Shown here piece after piece: positions 12,606 through 21,100 of a stretch of DNA of 64,000 bases. Under the pieces are notes generated by a model. The model had not been told where the DNA came from, made no database searches, and saw only the letters and a program-made list of their open reading frames with translations. Within the stretch, counting starts at the first letter, position 1; each line of letters begins with the position of its first letter. The position numbers were made by a program, and so were the translations under genes. Source of the stretch: Pseudomonas sp. UBA4617 (lineage in GTDB: Bacteria > Pseudomonadota > Gammaproteobacteria > Pseudomonadales > Pseudomonadaceae); the NCBI RefSeq assembly GCF_002386445.1, contig NZ_DGIR01000005.1, positions 62,001 through 126,000 of the forward strand, in the 5' to 3' direction.

Positions 12606-14509
12606 GGGTGCTCTGCCGGTTCGCTAGGGGGGGAGACCAGTGGCAGGGCCAGGATGAAGGCCGTACCGCCGCTGGCGGGATGCTCGACGTTGAGACTGCC
12701 CTTGGCGGCGGCGGCGAGGCTCGCCGACAGGGTCAGGCCCAGGCCCAGGCCGTGTTCGCCCGGTTTGGTGGTGAAGAAAGGTTCGAACAGGTGCTTGCGC
12801 GCCTCGCTGTCGATGCCATGGCCGTTGTCGCGCACCTGTAAACGGTACTTGTCACCCTGCAGTTCACCTTCGAGCCACAATTGCGGCAATGGCTGCGCCG
12901 CCATGGCATCCAGGGCATTACCGATCAGGTTGACCAGTATCTGTTCCAGGCGGGTCTGGTCAATCGCCAGTTGCTGATCCTCGAACTGGCTGTGCACCTG
13001 CAGGTGGCAGGCGCTGATGCGGTTGGCCAGCACTTGCAAGGTGGCGTCGACCGCCTTGGCCAGCGAGGCCTGGCCACTGTCGTCGCTGCGTCGGGCAAAC
13101 GAGCGCAGGCTGGCGGTGATGCGGCCCATGCGGTCGATCAGGTCGTTCATGGTGCGCAGGTTGGTGCTCGCGGTTTCCAGCGCCCCGCGCTCGAGGAAGC
13201 GCACGGTGTTGCCGGACAAGGTGCGCAGCGCCGCCAGCGGCTGGTTCAGTTCATGGGCAATGCTGGTGGACATCTGCCCGATGGCGGCCAGCTTGCCAGC
13301 CTGTACCAGTTCATCCTGGGCGTGGCGCAGGGTCTGCTCGGCATGCCGGCGCTCGCGAATCTGGCCCTTCAGGCGTTCGTTGCTGGCGCGCAGGTCGGCG
13401 GTGCGCTCGGCAATCCGTCGCTCCAGCTGGCTGTTGGCTTCCTGCAGCGCCTCGCGGGCTGCCAGGCGGGTGGCGATCACCTTGCGTCGCTCGTTCCAGG
13501 CAATGCCGAGGATCGCCAGCAGGGCGAACGCCACGCCCACCAGGATACCCTGCACCATGGATTCGCGGCGCAGGTCCTGCAACGGGGTCAGCAGGGTGAA
13601 GTGCCAGGGTGTATCGGCCAGGCGCCGGGTCTGGGCCAGGTAGGCCATCTCGCGGGTCTTGCCCTGTGCGGTCTCGCTGTTGGCCGGGAAGGTCAGTTTT
13701 TCCACGCCATCGGCCAGGATTTCCCGGGCCAGCGGTTGCAACTCGTTCAGCGGCCACCAGTAGTATTGCAGGCTGCGCGCCAGCCGCTCCTTGATCTGTG
13801 GGGTCAGCGGGCGCACCGACTTCAGGCGCCGCGCCGGGTCGCTGGAAAGGATGATGATGCCGTTCTCATCGCTGACGAACGCTTCCAGGCGGGCACGTTG
13901 CCAGCGCTCTTCGAGAGTATCCAGGCGCACCTTGATCACGGCCACGCCAATGATCTTGCCGTGCTCTTCCAGGCCATGGGCCAGGTAGTAGCCGGCTTCG
14001 CCGGTGGTGCTGCCGATGCCGTAGAAGCGCCCGGGCTCGCCGCGTACGGCAGTCTGGAAATAGGCGCGGAACGACAGGTCCTCGCCGAGGAACGAGTCGG
14101 CATCACGCCAGTTGCTGGTGGCCTGCACCCGGCCATTGGTGTCGAGCACGAAGATAGCCCGACTGCGGCTGCGCCGGTTCAGGCCTTCGAGGTATTCGTT
14201 GACGGTCTGACGCGAACCGCCGTCAGGGTCGGTGAGCAACTGCGAGACGCTGTCTTCCAGTTCGAGCAGGCTCGGCAGGTAAGTGTACTTGCTGATTTCG
14301 CTTTCGACCGTGCGTGCGTGCAGCTCCAGCTGGCGCTCGCCATTTTCGCTGAGGATGCGGATGCCGTTGCTCTCGCTGATCAGGTAGCCAGCCAACCCCA
14401 GGCCGACCATCAACAGGATGATCAGCGGCGGCAACAGCAATTGACGAAGCAGGCGGGATTTCACGGCAGGCTTGGCAGGGAGAAGAAGCGAAGGATCGCA
14501 TTTCATCAC
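12602..14509 (-). CDS. aauS: Sensor histidine kinase AauS (DctB type)
   Basis: A 635-residue inner-membrane kinase that senses acidic amino acids. Seen: TM1 (about 22-44), a large periplasmic double-Cache-like sensor with the DctB-type stretch TSNWRDADSFLGEDLSFRAY, TM2 (about 319-338), a coiled-coil linker (345-400, ERRIAERTADLRASNERLK), phospho-acceptor H419 in STSIAHELNQPL, and ATPase boxes NLIGNALDA, DNGHGI and GLGLGLTLS. The ATG at 14507-14509 has AAGG 8 bases upstream. It lies 69 bases downstream of aatP on the same strand and overlaps aauR by 4 bases. DctB is the closest alternative, but the context beside aatJQMP favours AauS. Confidence 0.9.
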   Translation of the reverse strand: MMKCDPSLLLPAKPAVKSRLLRQLLLPPLIILLMVGLGLAGYLISESNGIRILSENGERQLELHARTVESEISKYTYLPSLLELEDSVSQLLTDPDGGSRQTVNEYLEGLNRRSRSRAIFVLDTNGRVQATSNWRDADSFLGEDLSFRAYFQTAVRGEPGRFYGIGSTTGEAGYYLAHGLEEHGKIIGVAVIKVRLDTLEERWQRARLEAFVSDENGIIILSSDPARRLKSVRPLTPQIKERLARSLQYYWWPLNELQPLAREILADGVEKLTFPANSETAQGKTREMAYLAQTRRLADTPWHFTLLTPLQDLRRESMVQGILVGVAFALLAILGIAWNERRKVIATRLAAREALQEANSQLERRIAERTADLRASNERLKGQIRERRHAEQTLRHAQDELVQAGKLAAIGQMSTSIAHELNQPLAALRTLSGNTVRFLERGALETASTNLRTMNDLIDRMGRITASLRSFARRSDDSGQASLAKAVDATLQVLANRISACHLQVHSQFEDQQLAIDQTRLEQILVNLIGNALDAMAAQPLPQLWLEGELQGDKYRLQVRDNGHGIDSEARKHLFEPFFTTKPGEHGLGLGLTLSASLAAAAKGSLNVEHPASGGTAFILALPLVSPPSEPAEHP

Positions 14510-14528
14510 AGTGGCCTTGTCACGACCA

Positions 14529-14556
14529 GCGCCACTGCCGGAAAGGGCAGCGGCGC
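14529..14556 (-). terminator. Hairpin after aatP
   Basis: GCGCCACTGCC (14529-14539) pairs with GGCAGCGGCGC (14546-14556) at 10 of 11 positions, with a 6-base loop, between the aatP stop and the aauS start. No T-run follows on the minus strand, so it may attenuate or protect the aat mRNA rather than stop all transcription into aauSR. Confidence 0.4.
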
Positions 14557-14578
14557 CGACCGGTTCAATGAAGCAAAA

Positions 14579-15313
14579 TCAATGCTGCAGGATCTTGCTG
14601 AGGAAGTGCTGGGTACGCTCGTGGCGGGCGCTCGGGTTACCGAAGAAGTCTTCCTTCTGGCAGTCCTCGATGATGTTGCCCTTGTCCATGAAGATCACGC
14701 GGTTGGCCACTTTGCGGGCGAAGCCCATTTCGTGGGTCACGCACATCATGGTCATGCCCTCATGGGCCAACTCGACCATCACGTCCAGTACTTCGTTGAC
14801 CATTTCCGGGTCCAGCGCCGAGGTCGGCTCGTCGAACAGCATGACGATCGGGTCCATCGACAGGGCGCGGGCGATCGCCACGCGCTGTTGCTGGCCACCG
14901 GAAAGCTGGCCGGGGTGCTTCTTGGCGTGGGCACCGAGGCCGACGCGGTCGAGCAGGGCCAGGCCCTTCTTGGTCGCTTCCGCCTCGCTGCGGCCAAGCA
15001 CCTTGCGCTGGGCGATGGTCAGGTTCTCGGTGATCGACAGGTGCGGGAACAGCTCGAAATGCTGGAACACCATGCCAACCCGTGAACGCAGCTTGGGCAG
15101 GTTGGTCTTGGGGTCGGCGATCGAGGTGCCGTCGACCACGATGTCACCTTTCTGGAACGGCTCCAGGGCGTTGACGCACTTGATCAGGGTGGACTTGCCC
15201 GAGCCCGACGGGCCGCAGACGACCACCACTTCACCTTTCTTGACCTCGGTGCTGCAGTCGGTCAGTACCTGGAAGTCCCCGTACCACTTGTTGACGTTCT
15301 TGATGGAAATCAT
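14579..15313 (-). CDS. aatP: Glutamate/aspartate ABC transporter, ATP-binding subunit
   Basis: A 244-residue cytoplasmic ATPase of the polar amino-acid uptake family (GltL/GlnQ). Seen: Walker A GPSGSGKST, Q-loop VFQHFELFPH, signature LSGGQQQRVAIARAL, Walker B IVMLFDEPTSALDPE and the switch His in VTHEMGFA. The ATG at 15311-15313 overlaps the aatM stop (ATGA) and has AAGGA 7 bases upstream; an upstream in-frame start at 15349 would lie inside aatM. Last gene of aatJ-Q-M-P. The aauSR context and synteny make Glu/Asp the likely substrate. Confidence 0.95.
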   Translation of the reverse strand: MISIKNVNKWYGDFQVLTDCSTEVKKGEVVVVCGPSGSGKSTLIKCVNALEPFQKGDIVVDGTSIADPKTNLPKLRSRVGMVFQHFELFPHLSITENLTIAQRKVLGRSEAEATKKGLALLDRVGLGAHAKKHPGQLSGGQQQRVAIARALSMDPIVMLFDEPTSALDPEMVNEVLDVMVELAHEGMTMMCVTHEMGFARKVANRVIFMDKGNIIEDCQKEDFFGNPSARHERTQHFLSKILQH

Positions 15314-15981
15314 ACGGCGATCCTTTTTTGCAGGCGCTTGACCAGCCACGAAGCGGAGAAGCTGATGAGGAAATACACGACCCCGGCGAAGATGAGGAAC
15401 TCATGGGAGCGCCCGATGATGTCACCGTTGGAGCGTGCCGAGTTGAGGAAGTCCACCAGGCCCACGGTATATACCAGCGAGGTGTCCTGGAACAGGATGA
15501 TGCTCTGCTGCAGCAGCAGCGGGGTCATCTTGCGGAAGGCCTGGGGCAGGATGATCAGGCGCATGGTCTGGCCGTAGGTCATGCCCAGTGCCTGGGCCGC
15601 GCCCATCTGGCCCTTGGAGATCGACTGCACGCCGGCACGGACGATTTCGCAGAAGTACGCGGCCTCGAACATCATGAATGCCACCACGCACGAGGTGAAG
15701 GCACCGACCGGGGTGTCCTCGCCGGTGATCCAGCGCAGCACGAACGGCACCGCCAGGTAGAACCAGGTGATGACCAGCAGCAACGGGATCGAGCGGAAGT
15801 AGTTGACGTAGGCACCGGCCAGGTTCGACAGCAGCTTGTTCGACGACAGGCGCATCAGGGCCAGTATGGTTCCCAGCACGATGCCGCCGATCACGCCCAT
15901 GATCATCAATTGCAGGGTCATGACCATGCCTTCCCACAGGGCGGGCAGGGCCGGGATGATTTCGCTGAAATCCATGTCCAT
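15310..15981 (-). CDS. aatM: Glutamate/aspartate ABC transporter, permease subunit
   Basis: A 223-residue inner-membrane permease (GltK type, HisM/GlnP fold) with about five helices. Seen: the EAA loop in AAQALGMTYGQTMRLIILPQ followed by AFRKMTPLL, the cytoplasmic contact for the ATPase, and YVNYFRSIPLLLVITW. The aatQ TAA is immediately followed by the ATG, and its own stop overlaps aatP, so translation of Q, M and P is coupled. Two in-frame ATGs three codons apart are possible starts; the first is used here. Confidence 0.93.
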   Translation of the reverse strand: MDMDFSEIIPALPALWEGMVMTLQLMIMGVIGGIVLGTILALMRLSSNKLLSNLAGAYVNYFRSIPLLLVITWFYLAVPFVLRWITGEDTPVGAFTSCVVAFMMFEAAYFCEIVRAGVQSISKGQMGAAQALGMTYGQTMRLIILPQAFRKMTPLLLQQSIILFQDTSLVYTVGLVDFLNSARSNGDIIGRSHEFLIFAGVVYFLISFSASWLVKRLQKRIAV

Positions 15982-16728
15982 TTATTTGCCCCCTACGGAA
16001 ATCAGGCCGGGCACCGAGACTTTCTTCTCGACCATGCGCATCAGCAGCATCAGGCCCATGTTCAGGGTGAAGTAGATCAGCGTGGCCAGGGTGAAGGCCT
16101 CGAACAGGTTGGCCGAGAATTCGGCGGTCTGCTTGGTTTGTGCCAGCAGCTCCATCAGGCCGATCAGGGACGCTACCGAGGAGTTCTTGAACACGTTCAG
16201 GAATTCCGAGGTCAGTGGCGGAATGATGATCCGGTAGGCTTGCGGCAGCAGCACATTGGTGTAGATCTGCGGCAGGCTGAAGCCCATCGCGCGGGCAGCG
16301 GCTTCCTGGCCGCGGGGCAGCGCCTGGATACCGGTTCGCACTTGTTCGCAGACACGGGCGGCGGTGAACAGGCCCAGGCAGATGACCACGCTGATCAACG
16401 CCGAAGTGGTCGGGTTGAGGTCCTGCTTGAACCATTCCTGCAGGCCCTCTGGCAGCAGGTCTGGCACCAGGAAGTACCAGATGAACAGTTGCACCAGCAG
16501 CGGCACGTTGCGGAACAGTTCGACATAGGCGGTCGCGATGCCTGATACCAGACGGTTCGGCACGGTACGCATGACGCCCAGGATCGAACCCAGCAGCAAG
16601 GCGATGATCCAGGCAGAGATGGCAATGGCGATGGTCCAGCCCAGACCGGTGATGTACCAGTCCAGATAGGTTTCGCTGCCCACGCCGGTGGACTTGAAGA
16701 ACACGCCCCAGTCCCAGTTGTAATTCAT
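15982..16728 (-). CDS. aatQ: Glutamate/aspartate ABC transporter, permease subunit
   Basis: A 248-residue inner-membrane permease (GltJ type) that pairs with AatM. Seen: TAYVELFRNVPLLVQLFIWY, the EAA loop AARAMGFSLPQIYTNVLLPQ followed by AYRIIIPPL, and several hydrophobic helices. Length matches GltJ (about 246). It is separated from aatJ by 142 bases that hold two strong hairpins, a common arrangement for making more binding protein than membrane subunits. Confidence 0.93.
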   Translation of the reverse strand: MNYNWDWGVFFKSTGVGSETYLDWYITGLGWTIAIAISAWIIALLLGSILGVMRTVPNRLVSGIATAYVELFRNVPLLVQLFIWYFLVPDLLPEGLQEWFKQDLNPTTSALISVVICLGLFTAARVCEQVRTGIQALPRGQEAAARAMGFSLPQIYTNVLLPQAYRIIIPPLTSEFLNVFKNSSVASLIGLMELLAQTKQTAEFSANLFEAFTLATLIYFTLNMGLMLLMRMVEKKVSVPGLISVGGK

Positions 16729-16770
16729 CGGGATTTCCCCTCAGACGGTTGTTTCACGGGCACCTTCCAA

Positions 16771-16797
16771 CATCCGAGGGCACACCGCCCTCGGATG
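16771..16797 (-). promoter_or_regulatory. Perfect hairpin between aatJ and aatQ
   Basis: CATCCGAGGG (16771-16780) pairs perfectly with CCCTCGGATG (16788-16797) around a 7-base loop. There is no T-run after it on the minus strand. It is probably a processing or 3'-end stabilising element (or partial attenuator) that raises aatJ mRNA over aatQMP. Confidence 0.6.
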
Positions 16798-16816
16798 AAA
16801 GGTTAGACACTAACGG

Positions 16817-16860
16817 GTGGCCTGCCGGTTTAATTCGCGCTTTGCAGCGCTACAGGCCAC
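16817..16860 (-). promoter_or_regulatory. Nested hairpin just after aatJ
   Basis: The outer stem GTGGCCTG (16817-16824) pairs with CAGGCCAC (16853-16860), enclosing an inner stem GCGCT (16837-16841) with AGCGC (16846-16850). It begins 10 bases after the aatJ stop and is followed by the second hairpin at 16771-16797. It is likely to protect the aatJ transcript from 3' decay. Confidence 0.5.
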
Positions 16861-16870
16861 AGGCTGGGGG

Positions 16871-17788
16871 TCAGGATTTCTTCTCGTCGGCGGCTTTGTC
16901 GGTCGGCTCGGCGATCAGTTTCTTCAGCTCTTCGCTCATCGGGAACTGCAGGTTCAGGCCCTTTGGCGGGATCGGCTGCTGGAACCACTTGTCGTAGCTC
17001 TTGTTGACTTCGCCCGACTTGAAGTAAGCGATGATGGCGTCATCCACCGCTTTCTTGAACGCTGCGTCATCCTTGCGCACCATGCAGCCATAGATTTCGT
17101 ACGACTGAGGGGTACCGGTGATGACCCAGTCCGACGGCTTGCGCGCCTTGGCCATTTCGCCGGCGAGCAGGGCGTCGTCCATCATGAAGGCTACGGCACG
17201 GCCGCTTTCCAGCATGTTGAAGGCTTCACCGTGGTCCTTGGCGGAAATCACGTTCATCTTCATCTGCTTGTCGGCGTTCATCGCCTTGAGGATGCGTTCG
17301 GAGGTGGTACCGGCGGTGGTCACCACGTTCTTGCCGGCCAGGTCCGCGAAGTCCTTGTAGGCTGGCTGACCATCCTTGACCTTGGTCAGCAGACGGGTAC
17401 CGACTTCGAAGATGCCGACCGAGAAGCCGACTTGCTGCTGGCGCTCGACGTTGTTGGTGGTAGAGCCGCACTCGAGGTCCACAGTGCCGTTCTGCACCAG
17501 CGGGATGCGGGTCTGGGAGGTGACGAGGTTGTAGCGGACCTTGATGTCCGTACCCAGTTGCTTCTTCAGGGCCTCGACGACAGCCAGCTGGATGTCATGC
17601 GAGTAGCCCACAGGCTCGGGTTTGCCGGCCAGGTAGGAAAACGGGATGGAGGAGTCGCGGTGGCCCAGGGTGATGGTGCCCGAGTCCTTGATCTTCTTCA
17701 GGGTGCCGGTCAGCTCTTCGGCCATGGCCGGCGAAGCGATCACGGCAGCCGCGATGGCGGCGCCCAGCAATTGACGAACGATGCGCAT
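16871..17788 (-). CDS. aatJ: Glutamate/aspartate periplasmic binding protein
   Basis: A 305-residue secreted solute-binding protein (GltI type). Seen: signal peptide MRIVRQLLGAAIAAAVIASP, cleaved after AMA; family 3 stretches GTITLGHRDSSIPFSYL, VDLECGSTTNNVERQ and TTAGTTSERIL. The ATG at 17786-17788 is chosen over an upstream in-frame start at 18037 because it begins a canonical signal peptide and has GAGGA 7-8 bases upstream. It is the first gene of aatJQMP. Upstream lie a sigma54 -24/-12 element and two AauR-type boxes, consistent with induction by external Glu/Asp. Confidence 0.94.
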   Translation of the reverse strand: MRIVRQLLGAAIAAAVIASPAMAEELTGTLKKIKDSGTITLGHRDSSIPFSYLAGKPEPVGYSHDIQLAVVEALKKQLGTDIKVRYNLVTSQTRIPLVQNGTVDLECGSTTNNVERQQQVGFSVGIFEVGTRLLTKVKDGQPAYKDFADLAGKNVVTTAGTTSERILKAMNADKQMKMNVISAKDHGEAFNMLESGRAVAFMMDDALLAGEMAKARKPSDWVITGTPQSYEIYGCMVRKDDAAFKKAVDDAIIAYFKSGEVNKSYDKWFQQPIPPKGLNLQFPMSEELKKLIAEPTDKAADEKKS

Positions 17789-17888
17789 CAAATTTTCCTC
17801 GACGTGTTTGTTTTTTTTATGGAGCCGTTGGCGGACTCTTCGTTCAACGAATACAGCAAGAAGCGAGTGCATTCGGCTCCAAGTGTAG

Positions 17889-17904
17889 AGCATGAGTCGT
17901 GCCA
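17889..17904 (-). promoter_or_regulatory. Sigma54 (-24/-12) promoter of aatJ
   Basis: On the minus strand TGGCACGACTCATGCT matches the RpoN consensus TGGCACG-N4-TTGCW with one mismatch (A for T in the -12 element) and keeps the invariant GG-N10-GC. Transcription would start near 17877, about 90 bases before the aatJ ATG. AauR is a sigma54-dependent activator, so the promoter class agrees with the neighbouring regulator. Confidence 0.8.
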
Positions 17905-17981
17905 AGCTCCCGATATCGATCATACCCCTTGATAAAACAAGCGGATGAACCTTTTTAGGCGAGCTGAGGCGTAACCATGCG

Positions 17982-17995
17982 TTCGGAAATCCGTA
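17982..17995. promoter_or_regulatory. AauR-type binding box 1
   Basis: TTCGGAAATCCGTA matches the inverted repeat TTCGG-N4-CCGAA reported for AauR targets in P. putida (from memory) with one mismatch. Its centre is about 31 bases, three helical turns, from box 2, and it lies upstream of the -24/-12 promoter. Confidence 0.7.
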
Positions 17996-18012
17996 TGGAT
18001 TGAAACGTCTCG

Positions 18013-18026
18013 TTCGGTAATCCGAT
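18013..18026. promoter_or_regulatory. AauR-type binding box 2
   Basis: TTCGGTAATCCGAT matches TTCGG-N4-CCGAA with one mismatch at the last base. With box 1 it forms a phased pair typical of enhancer sites for NtrC-family activators, and it lies about 100 bases before the NEL ligase start codon. Confidence 0.7.
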
Positions 18027-18124
18027 TGGGTGCGCAAAGGGAACGGCCGGCAGCAAGAATTAATTACCGTTTGGTTGCGGCGCGTGGGTGCTCTGCTGGG
18101 CTTCTTTTGTCAAGAGATCCACCA

Positions 18125-21100
18125 ATGCCTCAGTTGATTCGCTCCGACTCCGTTGACGCCCTGATCGCCCGTGGCCTGCCAGCCTGGATCTGCGCGGCCT
18201 CGCAAGACCACTTGCTCGCACTCCGTCGTGCCATGTTGCACGAACAGGCTATTGACCATCAGGTCGCCCAGTTGCGGCATGCCATTCCCTCTCTCGACAC
18301 GTTCGCCAGCGGGCTGCTGCAGCAGGCACTGGCAGGGACGCCTTTGAACGGTATCGACGTGAACAAGTCGACATTGAAGGTCGTCACGTTGATCACGCTG
18401 CCCACCGCCTCGCCGAGGTTGCCGCCCCCCCAGGTGAAACAGGTGATGGCCCATGATCTGCTGTCGGCAGCCCTGCAGAACTTTCACGAAAGCGAGACAA
18501 CGCCCAGCATCTTTCGCGAGGCAAGGCTACTAGGGCCCGACAAAGCACCGTTGAATATGAGTTTCGAGCGCTTCGCTCATCTTTGTCGGCAGCTGGACAT
18601 CGGCCAGCGTTACCAGGCTTTGCTGCGCCAGAAGCTGCAACCTGGCAACCCGGATGCAGCACGGGAATCGGTCGACAGGCTGCTGGAAGAATCGTTGCGC
18701 GCACGGTTGGAGGTCGCCGTGCGCCTTGCGCTGCTGAAGGGGCATATTGATGAGCGCAGCTACCTGCGCATGTTGCCACTGTGCGCTGCCAAACCGATCG
18801 TGCCGGCAGATACGGCCACAGTGATTCCACGGCAATTGTACCTGCTGGGTAAGCCTGTCCAGGGAGTGGTGACTGTTGAAGTCCGGCTTTCCGGGATGGA
18901 AGAGGTCGACAGCGTCATCGCCTGGCTGCCAAATGAGCCACAGACGCCGGTGCAACGCCATGACGGCTGGGCTTCGTTGTACCAGGCGCTGTGCCAAAAG
19001 CTGCGAAGCCAGGACTACGCTCGTTATTTCAGTCGCTTTATCGGCGAGCGCGACCGGGTTGAATTCAGTTATTCATTGAAAAAACGCCACGCCGCCGGGC
19101 CCGAAGCTTCTGAGCTCGATGGCCGGAACCTGGCGCTGGATACCCCATTGTTCGCCCATTTGCGCAGTCAGCAGTTGGCAAAATGGTTTGACGATGCAGC
19201 GGTGCTGGCGGTACCCACCGAAGCGGTGGATGAACTGGACCGCCGTCGACGCTTGACCGCATACAAACAGTTTGGCCTCGACCTGCTCGGCCTTGCCGGC
19301 CTGTTCGTGCCTGCACTGGGCTGGATGATGCTTGCCCTCACAGCCGAGCAGGTCGTGGAAGATATCTATGAGGGATACAAGGATTGGCAGATCGGTGATC
19401 GCCAGGCAGCGCTGGAGCATATGTTTGCGGTCGCCGAAGTCGTGGTCGGCGGCGCTGTGTTCGCTGCGGGCGCTGAACTGGCAGGCAATGCGCTCAGGCG
19501 TGTAGCGGCTGTCGACGCCCTGACGCCGGTGTGCACATCCGATGGTGCGATACGTTTGTGTCAAACGGACTTACCAGGGTATGCCTTGCCCGACAGCGAC
19601 CTGGGAATTGGCCAGCGCGAGACGTTGGAGGGCGTACAGCGCATGCGCCTGCATGACGCCACCTATGTCGTCGAGGAACGCGCCGAAGGTTGGGTGCTGT
19701 GCCACCCGTCGCGTAGCGAAGCGCAGCCGATCGTGTTGGAGCACAACGAGGTCGGAGGCTGGCGGCATGACCTGGAGAGCCCTCACCATTGGCAAGGTAG
19801 CGGGCATCTGCTGCGCCGCCTGGGCAGTGCCTTGGCCGAGGTACCGGACGAGCTTGCCGAGAAGTTGTCGTTGATCACCGGTCATGATCAGGCGCGCCTG
19901 AGACGCTTGCACCTGGAAGGCGCAAAGCCTCCAGCACGCCTGCTTGACGCCCTGCTGCGGTTTCGTCTGCACGAGCAATTTCCAAGGGTCAAAGGCGCTG
20001 CCTTCGAGGAGCTCGTTGCGCTACGTCAACCGCACGCGCAAGAGGGCGCGCTCCTGCTCATGCGGGATTTTCCCGGGCTGACCTCGCGCTGCGCCAATGA
20101 GCTGCTCGAACTGGCGGACGACGCCCTGGTAGAGCGCCTGATCGAGCGAAAACGTGTGCCGTTGGCACTTGCCGAGCAGGCACGTTGGGCTGTGCGAGAT
20201 AGCCGGCTGGACCGTGCCTGTGCAGGATTGCTACAGGCGCAAGCAGTCAACGACGACTGCGAGCGTCTGGCGTTGGCGCTTTGCTACAGAAGCGGCAAAT
20301 GGCCTGCAGACACCCGTGTGGAAATCCGCGAGGCACATGGTAGTGGGGTAAAGCTCGCATCCAGCGGCGAGCCTGATGCATCGCGACTGCTAGTCATCGT
20401 CAAGCAGGCCGACCGATATCGAATTGAACAGTCAGGCCAAGCTCCGGGCGATCTGCTGGCAACCTTGCAAGCCTTGGTCGAGGGGGCGCACAGCGAAACC
20501 GACGCAGCCGGACAATGGCACATGGACCTGGCCCGCCAAGCGGCGCAATCGCGCGACAGCACCGCGGCCATGATCGGCCTGGCACCACCGTTAGGTCGAG
20601 TTCGGCCTCTGGTGCGACTGGGTGACGGACGTGCGGGCTACCCGCTGAGCGGACGTGCCGAGAGCTCTGGCCAAGCGTTGCGGCGGGGGATACGGCAGAT
20701 CTATCCAACCATGAGCGATGCGCAATACGACAGGTTCCTTGCAGACCTGCGCGCGCGTGGCATAGAGCCCTGGGGGCACTTCGCTGCGCTGCGTACACAA
20801 TTGGCGGCCTTGCGGGAAAGCTTGCGCCGTTGGGAGCAGGAGGCAGGCGGACCACTGGATCGCTTGCGCCGCAGACGCCTGGCTAGCCGGCTGCGTCGTT
20901 GCTGGCGGCGCAAAAGCAATATGGGCACAGAGGATGGCTATATTCTCCATGTCGAAGGCGCCCGAGTGGGCAGCTTGCCCGAGCTGCCACCTGGCCTGGA
21001 TTTTTCTCATGTCACCCAGCTGACCTTGCGAGGCCTGGGGCTTGAAGAATTGCAGCAAGCCTTTATCAGCCGCTTCCCCAACGTGGTTGAACTGGACTTG

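Larger units (their letters stand above)
17789..18124. promoter_or_regulatory. Shared regulatory region of aatJ and the NEL ligase gene
   Basis: This 336-base divergent region contains, from aatJ outward, a T-rich leader, a -24/-12 promoter on the minus strand, and two TTCGG-N4-CCG boxes. The boxes lie about 85-130 bases from the promoter, a usual distance for sigma54 enhancers, and the nearer one to the NEL gene is about 100 bases from its start. I found no GG-N10-GC element facing the NEL gene, so any effect of AauR on it is open. Confidence 0.7.

Noticed and set aside
12881..15085. 734-codon open frame antisense to aauS and aatP
   Set aside because: It crosses two strongly supported genes on the other strand and has no recognisable motif; long antisense frames are expected at this GC content.
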